Assembly: GCF_030718205.1 (NCBI RefSeq)
Contig: NZ_JAUZQF010000018.1
Coordinates: 223,423-287,422, forward strand
Direction of reading: 5' to 3'
Length of the DNA: 64,000 bases
Source: Nonomuraea turcica
GTDB lineage: Bacteria > Actinomycetota > Actinomycetes > Streptosporangiales > Streptosporangiaceae
Made by a program: the position numbers and the translations under genes. This document shows, in pieces, positions 57,012-64,000 of this stretch (positions are counted from its first letter, which is position 1; every line of letters begins with the position of its first letter). The notes beneath the pieces were generated by a model. The model searched no databases and was not told the DNA's origin. It saw only the letters and a list, made by a program, of their open reading frames with translations.

Positions 57012-58427
57012 GTGAGTGATGGCAAGCCGATGCGGCTGTGGGGCGGGCGGTTCGAAGGAGGCCCGGCCGACGCGCTGACCCGGCTGTCGGTGAGCGTGCA
57101 CTTCGACTGGCGGCTGGTGCCGTACGACCTGGCGGCGTCCAGGGCGCACGCACGCGTGCTGCACAAAGCGGGGCTGCTGAACGACGAGGAGCTCGAGCGC
57201 ATGATCGGCGCGCTCGACGACCTGGAGCGGGCCTGCAAGGCGGGCGAGTTCCGGCCGACGGTCGCCGACGAGGACGTGCACACCGCGCTGGAGCGCGGCC
57301 TGCTGGAGCGGCTCGGCTCGCTCGGTGGCAAGCTCCGCGCCGGCCGCTCGCGCAACGACCAGATCGCTACCGACCTGCGTCTCTACCTTCGCGACCACGC
57401 CCGCACGATCGTCTCCCGGCTGGTCGAGCTGGAGACGGCGCTCATGACCCAGGCCGCCGAGCACGCCGAGACGGCCGCGCCCGGCATGACGCACCTGCAG
57501 CACGCGCAGCCGGTGTCGTTCGGCCACCAGTTGCTGGCGCACGTGCACGCCTTCACCCGCGACATCGACCGGCTCATCGACTGGGACAAGCGCGCCGCGA
57601 TCTCCCCGCTCGGTTCCGGCGCGCTGGCGGGCTCGTCGCTTCCGCTGGACCCGCAGGCCGTGGCACAGGAGCTGGGCTTCTCGGCGGCCGCGCCCAACTC
57701 CATGGACGCCGTCGCCGATCGGGACTTCGCGGCCGAGTTCCTGTTCGCCGCCGCCCTGATCGGGGTGCACCTGTCGCGGCTGGGCGAGGAGATCGTCCTG
57801 TGGGCCTCGCAGGAGTTCCGCTGGATCGAGATGGACGACGCCTACTCCACCGGCTCGTCGATCATGCCGCAGAAGAAGAACCCCGACGTGGCCGAGCTGG
57901 CCCGCGGCAAGTCAGGGCGGCTGATCGGCAACCTGATGTCGCTGCTGACCACGCTCAAGGGCCTGCCGCTGACCTACAACCGCGACCTGCAGGAGGACAA
58001 GGAGCCGGTCTTCGACACCGTCGACACGCTCCTGCTCGTCCTGCCCGCGATGGCCGGGCTCGTGGCGACCATGCGAGTCAACACCGCCCGCCTGGAGGCC
58101 TCCGCCCCCGACGGGTTCGCGCTCGCCACCGACCTGGCCGAGCTGCTGGTGCGCCGCGGCGTGGCGTTCCGCGAGGCCCACGAGGCCGTCGGCCACCTGG
58201 TGGTGTGGTGCCAGGTGCACGACAAGGACCTCGGCGAGCTCACCGACGACGAGCTGGCCAAGGTGTCGCCGCACCTCACGCCCGACGTGCGCGACGTGCT
58301 CAACGTGCCCGGAGCCCTGGCCGCACGCAAGGCGCACGGCGGCACCGCGCCCGACCGCGTACGCGACCAGCTCATCACGCTCCGCGAAGCGGTCGACGCG
58401 CAGGCGGCATGGGCGGCGGGCAGCTGA
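57012..58427 (+). CDS. argH: Argininosuccinate lyase
   Basis: A 471-residue fumarase-superfamily lyase. L-W-G-G-R-F opens it, and the signature G-S-S-I-M-P-Q-K-K-N-P lies near 280-290; R-S-R-N-D-Q near 113 and H-L-Q-H-A-Q-P near 160 are active-site segments. It splits argininosuccinate to arginine and fumarate. GTG 57012, eleven bases after AGGAGG (56995-57000), is preferred; an in-frame ATG at 56979 would put that ribosome site inside the gene. Confidence 0.94.
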   Translation: MSDGKPMRLWGGRFEGGPADALTRLSVSVHFDWRLVPYDLAASRAHARVLHKAGLLNDEELERMIGALDDLERACKAGEFRPTVADEDVHTALERGLLERLGSLGGKLRAGRSRNDQIATDLRLYLRDHARTIVSRLVELETALMTQAAEHAETAAPGMTHLQHAQPVSFGHQLLAHVHAFTRDIDRLIDWDKRAAISPLGSGALAGSSLPLDPQAVAQELGFSAAAPNSMDAVADRDFAAEFLFAAALIGVHLSRLGEEIVLWASQEFRWIEMDDAYSTGSSIMPQKKNPDVAELARGKSGRLIGNLMSLLTTLKGLPLTYNRDLQEDKEPVFDTVDTLLLVLPAMAGLVATMRVNTARLEASAPDGFALATDLAELLVRRGVAFREAHEAVGHLVVWCQVHDKDLGELTDDELAKVSPHLTPDVRDVLNVPGALAARKAHGGTAPDRVRDQLITLREAVDAQAAWAAGS

Positions 58428-59155
58428 GCTCCGCCCCGCTGCCGCGGAGCTTCTTCGACAGGCCGTCGCACGAGGTGGCGCCCGACCTGCTCGGGCGCGT
58501 CCTCGCGCACGGCAACGTCGCCGTGCGCCTGACCGAGGTCGAGGCGTACGGCGGCCCGGGCGAGGACCCGGCGGCGCACACCTACCGGGGCAGGACACCC
58601 CGCAACGCCGTCATGTTCGGCCCGCCGGGCCACCTGTACGTCTACTTCACCTACGGCATGCACTTCTGCGCCAACCTCGTCTGCCTGCCCGACGGCTGCG
58701 GCTCGGCCGTGCTGCTGCGGGCGGGCGAGGTGGTGGCGGGTCTCGACGAGGCACGCCGGCGGCGCAACGGCGGGCGCGCGGCGGACAGCGCCGGCCGCAG
58801 GACCATCCCCGATCGGGATCTCGCCAGGGGCCCCGCCAGGCTCGCGGTGGCCCTCGGCCTCCTGCGCGAGCACAACGGCCTCGACGCGATCTGGGAAGGC
58901 CCGCCGGACCCGGGCGGTGGGGACGGCGCCCGCCGGCTGACCGGCCGGCCCCACACAGCGGCCATGATGCTCGAAGGCGACCCGGCCGACCCCGCCTCGA
59001 TCAGGTCAGGGCCCCGCACCGGCATCTCGACGGCCAAGGAGGTGCCGTGGCGGTTCTGGATCGAGGGCGACCCGACCGTGTCGCCGTACCGAGCTCACGT
59101 GCCGCGCCGCCGCAGCGCCGCCGCCACCTCGGTGGGAGAGGCGCCCAGCTCTTGA
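58409..59155 (+). CDS. DNA-3-methyladenine glycosylase (AAG/Mpg family)
   Basis: A 248-residue base-excision enzyme. E45 in T-E-V-E-A-Y-G-G is the catalytic glutamate, and the fold continues with R-T-P-R-N-A-V-M-F-G-P-P-G-H-L-Y-V-Y near 68 and C-A-N-L-V near 93. It removes alkylated purines. The start is uncertain; ATG 58409 overlaps the argH end by 19 bases. The usual domain ends near P-W-R-F-W; the last ~20 residues (R-R-R-S-A-A-A-T-S) lie over the antisense end of the next gene and may be a non-conserved tail. Confidence 0.9.
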   Translation: MGGGQLSSAPLPRSFFDRPSHEVAPDLLGRVLAHGNVAVRLTEVEAYGGPGEDPAAHTYRGRTPRNAVMFGPPGHLYVYFTYGMHFCANLVCLPDGCGSAVLLRAGEVVAGLDEARRRRNGGRAADSAGRRTIPDRDLARGPARLAVALGLLREHNGLDAIWEGPPDPGGGDGARRLTGRPHTAAMMLEGDPADPASIRSGPRTGISTAKEVPWRFWIEGDPTVSPYRAHVPRRRSAAATSVGEAPSS

Positions 59156-59496
59156 GGACTGAAGACGTGCAGGTGATCACCCGTGTCGATCTCCAGCATC
59201 TCGCTGCGCAGCCCCCACCTCCTGCGGACGTCGACCTTGATGTCCCAGATCGCCTCCCAGGGCACGTGCCGCTTCCCCGCGAACCCGTGCACCACGGTGA
59301 TCCCGCTCTCGTCGGCCGCCAGCCGCACCGGAACGATCAGGTCACGCAGCCCCATCGCCCCCACCAGGACGGCTGCGGGGACGGCTAGGATCACGCCGCG
59401 GACATCGCCTGCCAACCACCAGTAAACGGCGAGTCCGGCGCATACCAGACCCCCTAAGATCTTGAAAACGGCCAGCTCGCGACGGACCCTCCACAT
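59095..59496 (-). CDS. Small PH-domain-like membrane protein
   Basis: A 133-residue protein with two N-terminal helices (about residues 10-50), then a bacterial PH-like beta domain: I-T-V-V-H-G-F-A-G-K-R-H-V-P-W-E-A-I near 66-85, ending with H-V-F-S-P-Q-E-L-G near 112. Such proteins are common small actinomycete membrane proteins of unknown function. Its end overlaps the glycosylase gene by 61 bases on the opposite strand. Confidence 0.75.
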   Translation of the reverse strand: MWRVRRELAVFKILGGLVCAGLAVYWWLAGDVRGVILAVPAAVLVGAMGLRDLIVPVRLAADESGITVVHGFAGKRHVPWEAIWDIKVDVRRRWGLRSEMLEIDTGDHLHVFSPQELGASPTEVAAALRRRGT

Positions 59497-59572
59497 GGAG
59501 ACAGAGCGTATCCAAGTGGCGGTCAGCCCAGGCGATCAGGCACGCTTGTAACACCCAACGTCCAACGTCTCA

Positions 59573-60853
59573 ATGAAAGCCGGCACCGTGATCGACATTC
59601 TCGATGACCTCGCGTGGCGAGGCCTGATCGCTCAGTCCACCGACCTCGACGCCCTGCGTGCGTCCATGGCCAAGGGACCGATCACGGTCTATTGCGGTTT
59701 CGACCCGACCGCGCCTTCCCTGCACGTCGGCCATTTCGTGCCGCTGCTCACGCTGCGCCGCCTGCAGCGGGCCGGGCACCGCCCGATCGGCCTGGTCGGC
59801 GGCGCCACCGGCCTGATCGGCGACCCGAGCGGCCGCAACACCGAGCGCTCGCTGAACGCGACCGAGGTCGTCGCCGAATGGGTGGAGCGCCTGCGCGGGC
59901 AGGTCGGCCGGTTCCTCGACTTCGACGCCCAGCCCAACGCCGCCCTCATGGTGAGCAACCTCGACTGGACCGGCGAGCTGAGCGCCATCGGCTTCCTGCG
60001 CGACATCGGCAAGCACTTCCCGGTCAACCGCATGCTGGCCAGGGAGTCGGTCTCCGCGCGCCTGCAGGGTGAGGGGCTGAGCTACACCGAGTTCAGCTAC
60101 CAGATCCTGCAGGCCAACGACTACTTGGAGCTGCACCGCCGCTACAACTGCACGCTGCAGATCGGCGGCAGCGACCAGTGGGGCAACCTCACGGCGGGCG
60201 CCGACCTGATCCGCCGCGTCGAGGGTGCGCACGTCCACGCGCTCACCCTGCCGCTGATCACGAAGGCCGACGGCACCAAGTTCGGCAAGACGGCGGGTGG
60301 CGCGCTCTGGCTCGATCCGGAGATGACCTCGCCCTACGCCTTCTACCAATACTTCCTCAACTCCGACGACCGCGACGTGATCCACTACCTCAAGGTGTTC
60401 ACGTTCAAGAGCCGCGAGGAGATCGAGGCCCTGGAGAAGGCCGTCGCCGAGCGGCCCTTCGCCCGCGAGGCGCAGCGGACGCTGGCCGAGGACCTGACCG
60501 AGTTGCTGCACGGCAAGGAAGAGCTCGACGCGGTCGTGGCGGCCTCCAAGGCGCTCTTCGGCCAGGGTGCCCTGGAAGACCTGCCCGCCTCGACGCTGGC
60601 GGCCGCGCTGGCCGAGGTGCCCAAGGCCGAGATCTCCGCGCTGGGGGTGCCGTTCGTGGACCTGCTGGCCGACAGCGGCCTGGTGGAGTCGAAGTCGGCG
60701 GCCCGGCGGGCGGTCAAGGAGGGCGGGGCATACCTCAACAACGTCAAGATCACCGACGAGACTTACGTGCCGGCCGCTGACGACCTGCTGCACGGTCGCT
60801 TCATGGTGCTGCGGCGCGGCAAGAAGTCGATTGGCGGCGTCGAGGTCGGCTGA
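59573..60853 (+). CDS. tyrS: Tyrosyl-tRNA synthetase
   Basis: A 426-residue class I synthetase. C-G-F-D-P-T-A-P-S-L-H-V-G-H (41-54) holds the HIGH-like motif, G-G-S-D-Q-W-G-N near 195 binds tyrosine, K-F-G-K-T near 232 takes the KMSKS place, and an S4 RNA-binding domain ends the protein. It charges tRNA-Tyr. ATG 59573 has no strong Shine-Dalgarno; a TTGTAA lies about 25 bases upstream. The order arg genes, glycosylase, tyrS is conserved in actinobacteria. Confidence 0.95.
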   Translation: MKAGTVIDILDDLAWRGLIAQSTDLDALRASMAKGPITVYCGFDPTAPSLHVGHFVPLLTLRRLQRAGHRPIGLVGGATGLIGDPSGRNTERSLNATEVVAEWVERLRGQVGRFLDFDAQPNAALMVSNLDWTGELSAIGFLRDIGKHFPVNRMLARESVSARLQGEGLSYTEFSYQILQANDYLELHRRYNCTLQIGGSDQWGNLTAGADLIRRVEGAHVHALTLPLITKADGTKFGKTAGGALWLDPEMTSPYAFYQYFLNSDDRDVIHYLKVFTFKSREEIEALEKAVAERPFAREAQRTLAEDLTELLHGKEELDAVVAASKALFGQGALEDLPASTLAAALAEVPKAEISALGVPFVDLLADSGLVESKSAARRAVKEGGAYLNNVKITDETYVPAADDLLHGRFMVLRRGKKSIGGVEVG

Positions 60854-60867
60854 CCGGCGCTTGTGCC

Positions 60868-60900
60868 AAGCGGGCCTTTCCAACGGCGGAAGGCCCGCTT
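60868..60900 (+). terminator. tyrS terminator
   Basis: AAGCGGGCCTT (60868-60878) and AAGGCCCGCTT (60890-60900) form an 11-bp perfect stem 15 bases after the tyrS stop. The convergent membrane protein gene ends at 60959, so it may act in both directions. Confidence 0.8.
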
Positions 60901-60958
60901 CGGCGTAGTACGAGGCGTTTTCGCAGACAGGCGGGCCCGTCGGTGAACTCTCAGTGGT

Positions 60959-62479
60959 TCAGCGACGAATGAACAACGCCACGGTGAGCCCCGGCAGATC
61001 CCCGGAGTGCTTGGCCATGCTGAGCTCGAACCCCGCCTCTTTCACCTCTCCGACGCGAGGAATCCCGTCACCCTCCAGCCCCGACTTCTTCGTCCCCCGC
61101 CACACCACCCAGACCCGTTCCCGCCTGTCCAGCGCCGCGGAGACATCGGACCGCTCGGGATAACCGAACCCGTCGGGGTGGGGCGCGACCCCGATCCGCA
61201 GGACATCGACCGGCATCAGGGAGTCCGCGTAGTAGTCGAATCCCCGGCGCACCTGGCTCTGCCCGAACACGATCGCATCGTCCGGCTCGGCCTTGATCAC
61301 GCGAAGGGCCCACGGGATGTTCTCGAAGCGCCCGTTCTCCTCCCGGATCTCCACGTGATCAGAAAAGGCCAGCCCGGCGCCGAGCAACACGACCACCACC
61401 CCCGCGACCACGGGGAAGCGCGGGATGGCGGCCACGGCCAGCCCCGCCAGCAGCGCCAGAGCCGGAGCGGTCACGAAGAGATACCGGTCCACATAGACCG
61501 GGGTGAGCAGGTGAGACACCGCGAGAAGCAGCAGCGGCGGCAAGATCAGCCACCCCGCCAGGGCGAGCGCCCACGCCCTGTCCCTGCCGCCCGCCGATGA
61601 GCCCGCGCCTCCCGCGGGTGATCCCGCGCCGTCCGCCGGTGAGCCCGGGCCCCCAGTTCCACGCCGGCCCGCCCACAACAGCGCCGCGCCGGCCAGTGCC
61701 ATCGCGAACAACAGCACACCGAGCGCCGTCGTGCCGGCCGCCATCTTGGGGAACTTCAGCCACACCTCAGGCCCGCGCTGCGGGATCCAGCTGATCGCGT
61801 GCCGCTCGCCGTACCCGATCAGTCCCAGCACCACGGCAGGCACGAAGCCGGCGGCGAGCGCGCCCAGCATCGGCGCGAGCACCGCCCGGCGGGCCAGTGC
61901 CACGTGGGCGGGCAGCGCCAGCACAGCGAACAGATGCGTCGAGCACACCAGCGCGATCGCCACCCCGTACACCACCCAGCGCCTGCCCTCCGGACGCTCG
62001 AGAGCCCGGTGCAGCGCCCAGTAGGAGAACACGACGGCCGCGGCCGCGAACGCGTACGACCTGGCGAAAGCCCCGAGGTAAGACACCGACGGCAGGATCG
62101 CGAAGACGGCGGCCGCGATCACGCCGGCGCGGGCGGAGTGCAGGCGCCGCCCCAGGTCGGTCAGGAACCAGGCCGCCACGCCGATCGCGATCGCCGACGG
62201 CAACCGCAGCCACAGCTCTGCCGTGCCGGCCTTCATCCAGAAGTGCATGAACAGGTAGTACGGCAGGAAATGGCCGTCGATGTGCTGCGCCAGCTCCCAC
62301 ATACCCGCCAGCGATCGTGAGGCGAAGCTGATGGTGGCCAGCTCGTCGCCGTTCAAGGTGGCGGAACCCGTTCCCGAGAAGGCCGCGCCGCCCGCGAGCA
62401 ATGCCATCCACCACGGGGTTGACCTGCGGAGACGTTGGGCGGGGCGAGCAGGGGGTGCAAGAGTGGCGGCAGTGGTCAC
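60959..62479 (-). CDS. GT-C type membrane glycosyltransferase (GT39/ArnT-like)
   Basis: A 506-residue protein with about ten to twelve hydrophobic segments. N-G-D-E-L-A-T near 44-50 carries the conserved acidic pair of the first extracellular loop of GT-C enzymes, and L-R-L-P-S-A near 90 and R-S-Y-A-F near 140 are family-like. Such enzymes use polyprenyl-linked sugars to glycosylate proteins or lipids outside the membrane. A soluble C-terminal domain follows (from ~375). A Gly/Ser/Pro low-complexity loop near 276-300 is encoded by three 21-base repeats. The start is GTG 62479. Confidence 0.8.
   Translation of the reverse strand: MTTAATLAPPARPAQRLRRSTPWWMALLAGGAAFSGTGSATLNGDELATISFASRSLAGMWELAQHIDGHFLPYYLFMHFWMKAGTAELWLRLPSAIAIGVAAWFLTDLGRRLHSARAGVIAAAVFAILPSVSYLGAFARSYAFAAAAVVFSYWALHRALERPEGRRWVVYGVAIALVCSTHLFAVLALPAHVALARRAVLAPMLGALAAGFVPAVVLGLIGYGERHAISWIPQRGPEVWLKFPKMAAGTTALGVLLFAMALAGAALLWAGRRGTGGPGSPADGAGSPAGGAGSSAGGRDRAWALALAGWLILPPLLLLAVSHLLTPVYVDRYLFVTAPALALLAGLAVAAIPRFPVVAGVVVVLLGAGLAFSDHVEIREENGRFENIPWALRVIKAEPDDAIVFGQSQVRRGFDYYADSLMPVDVLRIGVAPHPDGFGYPERSDVSAALDRRERVWVVWRGTKKSGLEGDGIPRVGEVKEAGFELSMAKHSGDLPGLTVALFIRR
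61590..61652 (-). repeat. Three imperfect 21-base tandem repeats in the glycosyltransferase gene
   Basis: Units at 61590-61610, 61611-61631 and 61632-61652 encode G-S-P-A-D-G-A, G-S-P-A-G-G-A and a similar third copy in an extramembrane loop. In-frame 21-base length suggests the copy number can vary without harming the frame. Confidence 0.7.
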
Positions 62480-62560
62480 CGGGGCAGGATACGCGGCGTA
62501 AGGGCGGTCAAATGGCAGATGTGATGGCCGGCCCCCTCATTGGTGCGAATCACCTCGGTG

Positions 62561-62944
62561 TCACTGACTGGTGGTGCGTGTCGGCTTCATAACGATCACA
62601 ACGCGCCGCTCCGCATCGCCGACCGGTCGCTCGTACTCCAAGCCGTAGCGCGTGGCCAGCACGTCGAAGAAGTCACCCGACGAATCCGGCTCAACCCGCT
62701 CGACCACGCCTCGGATCTCCAGATAGCGGTACGGCCTCTCGGGGTCGTTGATCGAGATCGCCAGGTGCGCGTTCTGGGTGACATTTCGGTGCTTGCGGCG
62801 GTCCGTGGTGGTCGTGAATCGCAGGAACTCCCCGTCCCACACCGTCCAGACCGGATTCACGTTGGGCGTGCCGTCCGGCTCGATCGTCGCCAGGTGGGCG
62901 AACAGCGGCCGCTCCAGCAGGTCCAGGTGGCTCTTCGGAATCAT
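62561..62944 (-). CDS. PPOX-class (F420/FMN-binding) oxidoreductase
   Basis: A 127-residue split-barrel protein: L-F-A-H-L-A-T-I-E-P-D-G-T-P-N-V-N-P-V-W, then R-R-K-H-R-N-V-T, and P-Y-R-Y-L-E-I-R-G near 75. These are the core of F420- or FMN-dependent pyridoxamine-oxidase-like enzymes. ATG 62944 has AGGAG-like purines upstream and follows directly from a shared control region with the divergent MarR gene, which fixes the start over a longer frame. The substrate is unknown. Confidence 0.83.
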   Translation of the reverse strand: MIPKSHLDLLERPLFAHLATIEPDGTPNVNPVWTVWDGEFLRFTTTTDRRKHRNVTQNAHLAISINDPERPYRYLEIRGVVERVEPDSSGDFFDVLATRYGLEYERPVGDAERRVVIVMKPTRTTSQ

Positions 62945-62988
62945 CGTTCCCTCTTCTCCTTCAGCGCCTGATCTTCGGCGACCTGACC

Positions 62989-63022
62989 TTATCAAGGTTT
63001 TGATGATTATCAAGGTTCGAAT
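62989..63022. promoter_or_regulatory. Tandem MarR-type operator between the oxidoreductase and its regulator
   Basis: TTATCAAGGTT occurs at 62989-62999 and again at 63007-63017, 18 bases apart. The first is part of the inverted repeat ATCAA-GGTT-TTGAT (62991-63004); the second has a weaker partner. The AT-rich block is between divergent genes and is well placed to control both. Confidence 0.6.
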
Positions 63023-63049
63023 CATTGTATGAGGTTGTATTGTCCGGGC

Positions 63050-63493
63050 ATGGGGATGCCCGCAGGTGAACGGCTCGGCATGGACATCAAGCGCGCCGAG
63101 CAGTCGCTCATGGCCGCCAAGCAGCTGGCCGTCAGGGCCGCCGGGTTGACCGTTCCTCAATACGCGGCGCTGCTCGCGCTTGCCGACAGTCCCGGAATCT
63201 CAGGTGCGGCGCTGGCGCGGACCTGCCTCGTGACGCCGCAGGCCATGACGGTCGTGCTCAAGAACTTGGAGGAACGCGGCCTCATCGAGCGCTCGCCGCA
63301 CCCCTGGCATCGCAACGTCCTCGAGACCCGGCTCACGGAGTCCGGGCGTGCGGCAGTGGAAGTGGCGGACGAGAGGGCCGTGGTGATCGAACGGGCCATC
63401 GCGGATGAGTTCACCGAGGGGGAGCGTGCGACGTTGCGCGAGCTGCTGGCCCGATGCGAGCAGGCGATCGGGCGCGGGGCGGCGCAGCTGTGA
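63050..63493 (+). CDS. MarR family transcriptional regulator
   Basis: A 147-residue MarR regulator: helix I-K-R-A-E-Q-S-L-M-A-A near the start, L-T-V-P-Q-Y-A-A-L-L-A-L, recognition helix T-P-Q-A-M-T-V-V-L-K-N-L and wing E-R-S-P-H-P-W-H-R-N-V. Starts at ATG 63029, 63050, 63056 and 63080 are possible; 63080 is disfavoured because family similarity begins before it (R-L-G-M-D-I-K-R). It diverges from an oxidoreductase gene and probably represses both; the inducer is unknown. Confidence 0.87.
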   Translation: MGMPAGERLGMDIKRAEQSLMAAKQLAVRAAGLTVPQYAALLALADSPGISGAALARTCLVTPQAMTVVLKNLEERGLIERSPHPWHRNVLETRLTESGRAAVEVADERAVVIERAIADEFTEGERATLRELLARCEQAIGRGAAQL

Positions 63494-63512
63494 ACGGCCC
63501 GTGCCTGGCGAT

Positions 63513-63541
63513 TTGACGTGTCGCGAATCGCGACCTAATCT
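63513..63541 (+). promoter_or_regulatory. rRNA operon promoter P1 (predicted)
   Basis: TTGACG (63513-63518), 17-base spacer, TAATCT (63536-63541). The spacer contains the perfect palindrome TCGCGA-A-TCGCGA (63521-63533), a possible regulator site. It lies 20 bases after the MarR stop. Confidence 0.55.
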
Positions 63542-63694
63542 TTGACTTCGCCCCGGGAGTGAGCCGGACGCCGATCAGGCGGACGGGCCCCGGACAAGCC
63601 CCTTGAAATGACGAACCACTCGGCAGAGTCGCTTCGGCGTGCTCGAGCCCGAGTCGTTCCTGGGCGAGCCGAAGTCACCGGAAAATCGGTTGAT

Positions 63695-63723
63695 TCGACA
63701 AGCTCTGGATGGAACGGTAAGTT
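63695..63723 (+). promoter_or_regulatory. rRNA operon promoter P2 (predicted)
   Basis: TCGACA (63695-63700), 17-base spacer, TAAGTT (63718-63723). It is weaker than the flanking promoters and is judged by spacing and by its place in a promoter series. Confidence 0.4.
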
Positions 63724-63793
63724 ACGAGGGTTGCCCCGGAAACGGGGTGCACCATCCTACGCAGGTTGGGCAGCGCTTCTCAAGTCTCACGAT

Positions 63794-63823
63794 TTGACAC
63801 GGCACTTTCTCGCCTGATAAGAT
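63794..63823 (+). promoter_or_regulatory. rRNA operon promoter P3 (predicted)
   Basis: TTGACA (63794-63799), 18-base spacer, TAAGAT (63818-63823): the strongest consensus promoter in the window, and close to the leader. Confidence 0.75.
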
Positions 63824-64000
63824 GATGAAGACGAAACTGTCGCCTCTGACTCGAGATCGCAAGATGTCGATGAGGATGTACGCGTCCGTTTCTTGAGAAC
63901 TCAACAGTGTGTTAAAAGCCAGTGCATGTGCATCACACATGTATGACCCCGTCATTTTTGACGGTTATTGCTTGGATGATTCATCCGAACATGATCATTG
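63824..64000 (+). other. rRNA operon leader; 16S rRNA expected just beyond the window
   Basis: The leader holds TTGAG-AA-CTCAA (63893-63904) followed by CAGTGTGTT, a block I know from actinobacterial rRNA leaders, where it acts in processing or antitermination. Further hairpins are CATGTG/CACATG (63925-63941) and GGATGA/TCATCC (63974-63986). No protein gene is supported from 63494 to the end. The 16S 5' end itself (GAGTTTGATC) is not reached. Confidence 0.75.

Noticed and set aside
63608..63955. Two short open frames near the right edge (63608-63817 plus, 63722-63955 minus)
   Set aside because: They overlap the tandem promoters and leader of the rRNA operon, have no ribosome site and no recognisable product.
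1..64000. CRISPR arrays, tRNA genes, insertion sequences and integrases
   Set aside because: I looked for regularly spaced repeats, cloverleaf-like segments with CCA-proximal arms and transposase motifs and saw none; a covariance-model search would be needed to exclude tRNA or other structured RNA.

Overview
The window is high-GC actinomycete DNA: GC-rich third codon positions, many 4-nt ATGA/GTGA gene overlaps, GTG/TTG starts, several apparently leaderless genes, Tat and lipoprotein exports, and a mycothiol-type DinB protein. The gene order pheT ... argC-argJ-argB-argD-argF-argR-argG-argH, DNA-3-methyladenine glycosylase, tyrS, then an rRNA operon leader, together with the plant-polymer enzymes, suggests the Streptosporangiales (a Nonomuraea-like soil actinomycete). 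That assignment is an inference and cannot be made firm from this window.

Layout. 1-600 is the 3' end of pheT. From 0.6 to 49.8 kb lies a long stretch of mostly catabolic and accessory genes: two Uma2-family genes around a small leaderless gene (0.6-2.2 kb); a phosphoesterase, an MFS exporter and two small genes (2.3-5.2 kb); an acyl-CoA ligase and a secreted GH10-Fn3-CBM2 xylanase (5.4-8.9 kb); a DinB-type protein; a two-gene RNA-repair-like pair, a polynucleotide-kinase-like P-loop protein and a Thg1-like 3'-5' polymerase (9.9-11.2 kb); a second acyl-CoA ligase with a glyoxalase-fold protein (11.2-13.2 kb); a sugar ABC importer with a divergent ROK regulator (13.3-17.6 kb); a large subtilase (17.7-21.4 kb); an oligopeptide ABC importer operon carrying anhydro-N-acetylmuramate kinase and a beta-lactamase-fold hydrolase, with a divergent RpiR regulator (21.4-29.6 kb); a sulfotransferase and a Tat-exported sulfatase (29.7-32.3 kb); a NUDIX-like gene; a formate-dehydrogenase-type operon ending in a 37-residue membrane microprotein (32.9-38.1 kb); and a rhamnose/rhamnogalacturonan locus (38.1-49.3 kb). 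From 49.9 kb the conserved backbone resumes: the arginine operon with an ARG box, DNA glycosylase, tyrS, then a membrane glycosyltransferase, an F420/PPOX-type oxidoreductase with a divergent MarR regulator, and about 500 bp of tandem promoters and leader for an rRNA operon whose 16S gene should begin just past the right edge.

How the genes work together. The 38-49 kb locus can release and burn rhamnose: an exo-rhamnogalacturonan lyase-like enzyme and a GH42 galactosidase act on pectic rhamnogalacturonan I, then mutarotase, isomerase, kinase and an aldolase-dehydrogenase fusion take L-rhamnose to dihydroxyacetone phosphate and a lactaldehyde oxidation product. A recurring ATTAAAACG element near the regulator, the galactosidase and the mutarotase operon suggests one LacI-type regulon. 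The 21-29 kb operon looks like uptake and recycling of cell-wall peptides and anhydro-muramic acid. The arginine operon is a continuous pathway from acetylglutamyl phosphate to arginine with its own ArgR.

Main points of interest: the kinase/Thg1-like pair, TTA codons in the signal peptides of three exported degradative enzymes, two very small translationally coupled genes (32854-32967 and 50983-51132), the muropeptide operon, and the operator families of the rhamnose locus.
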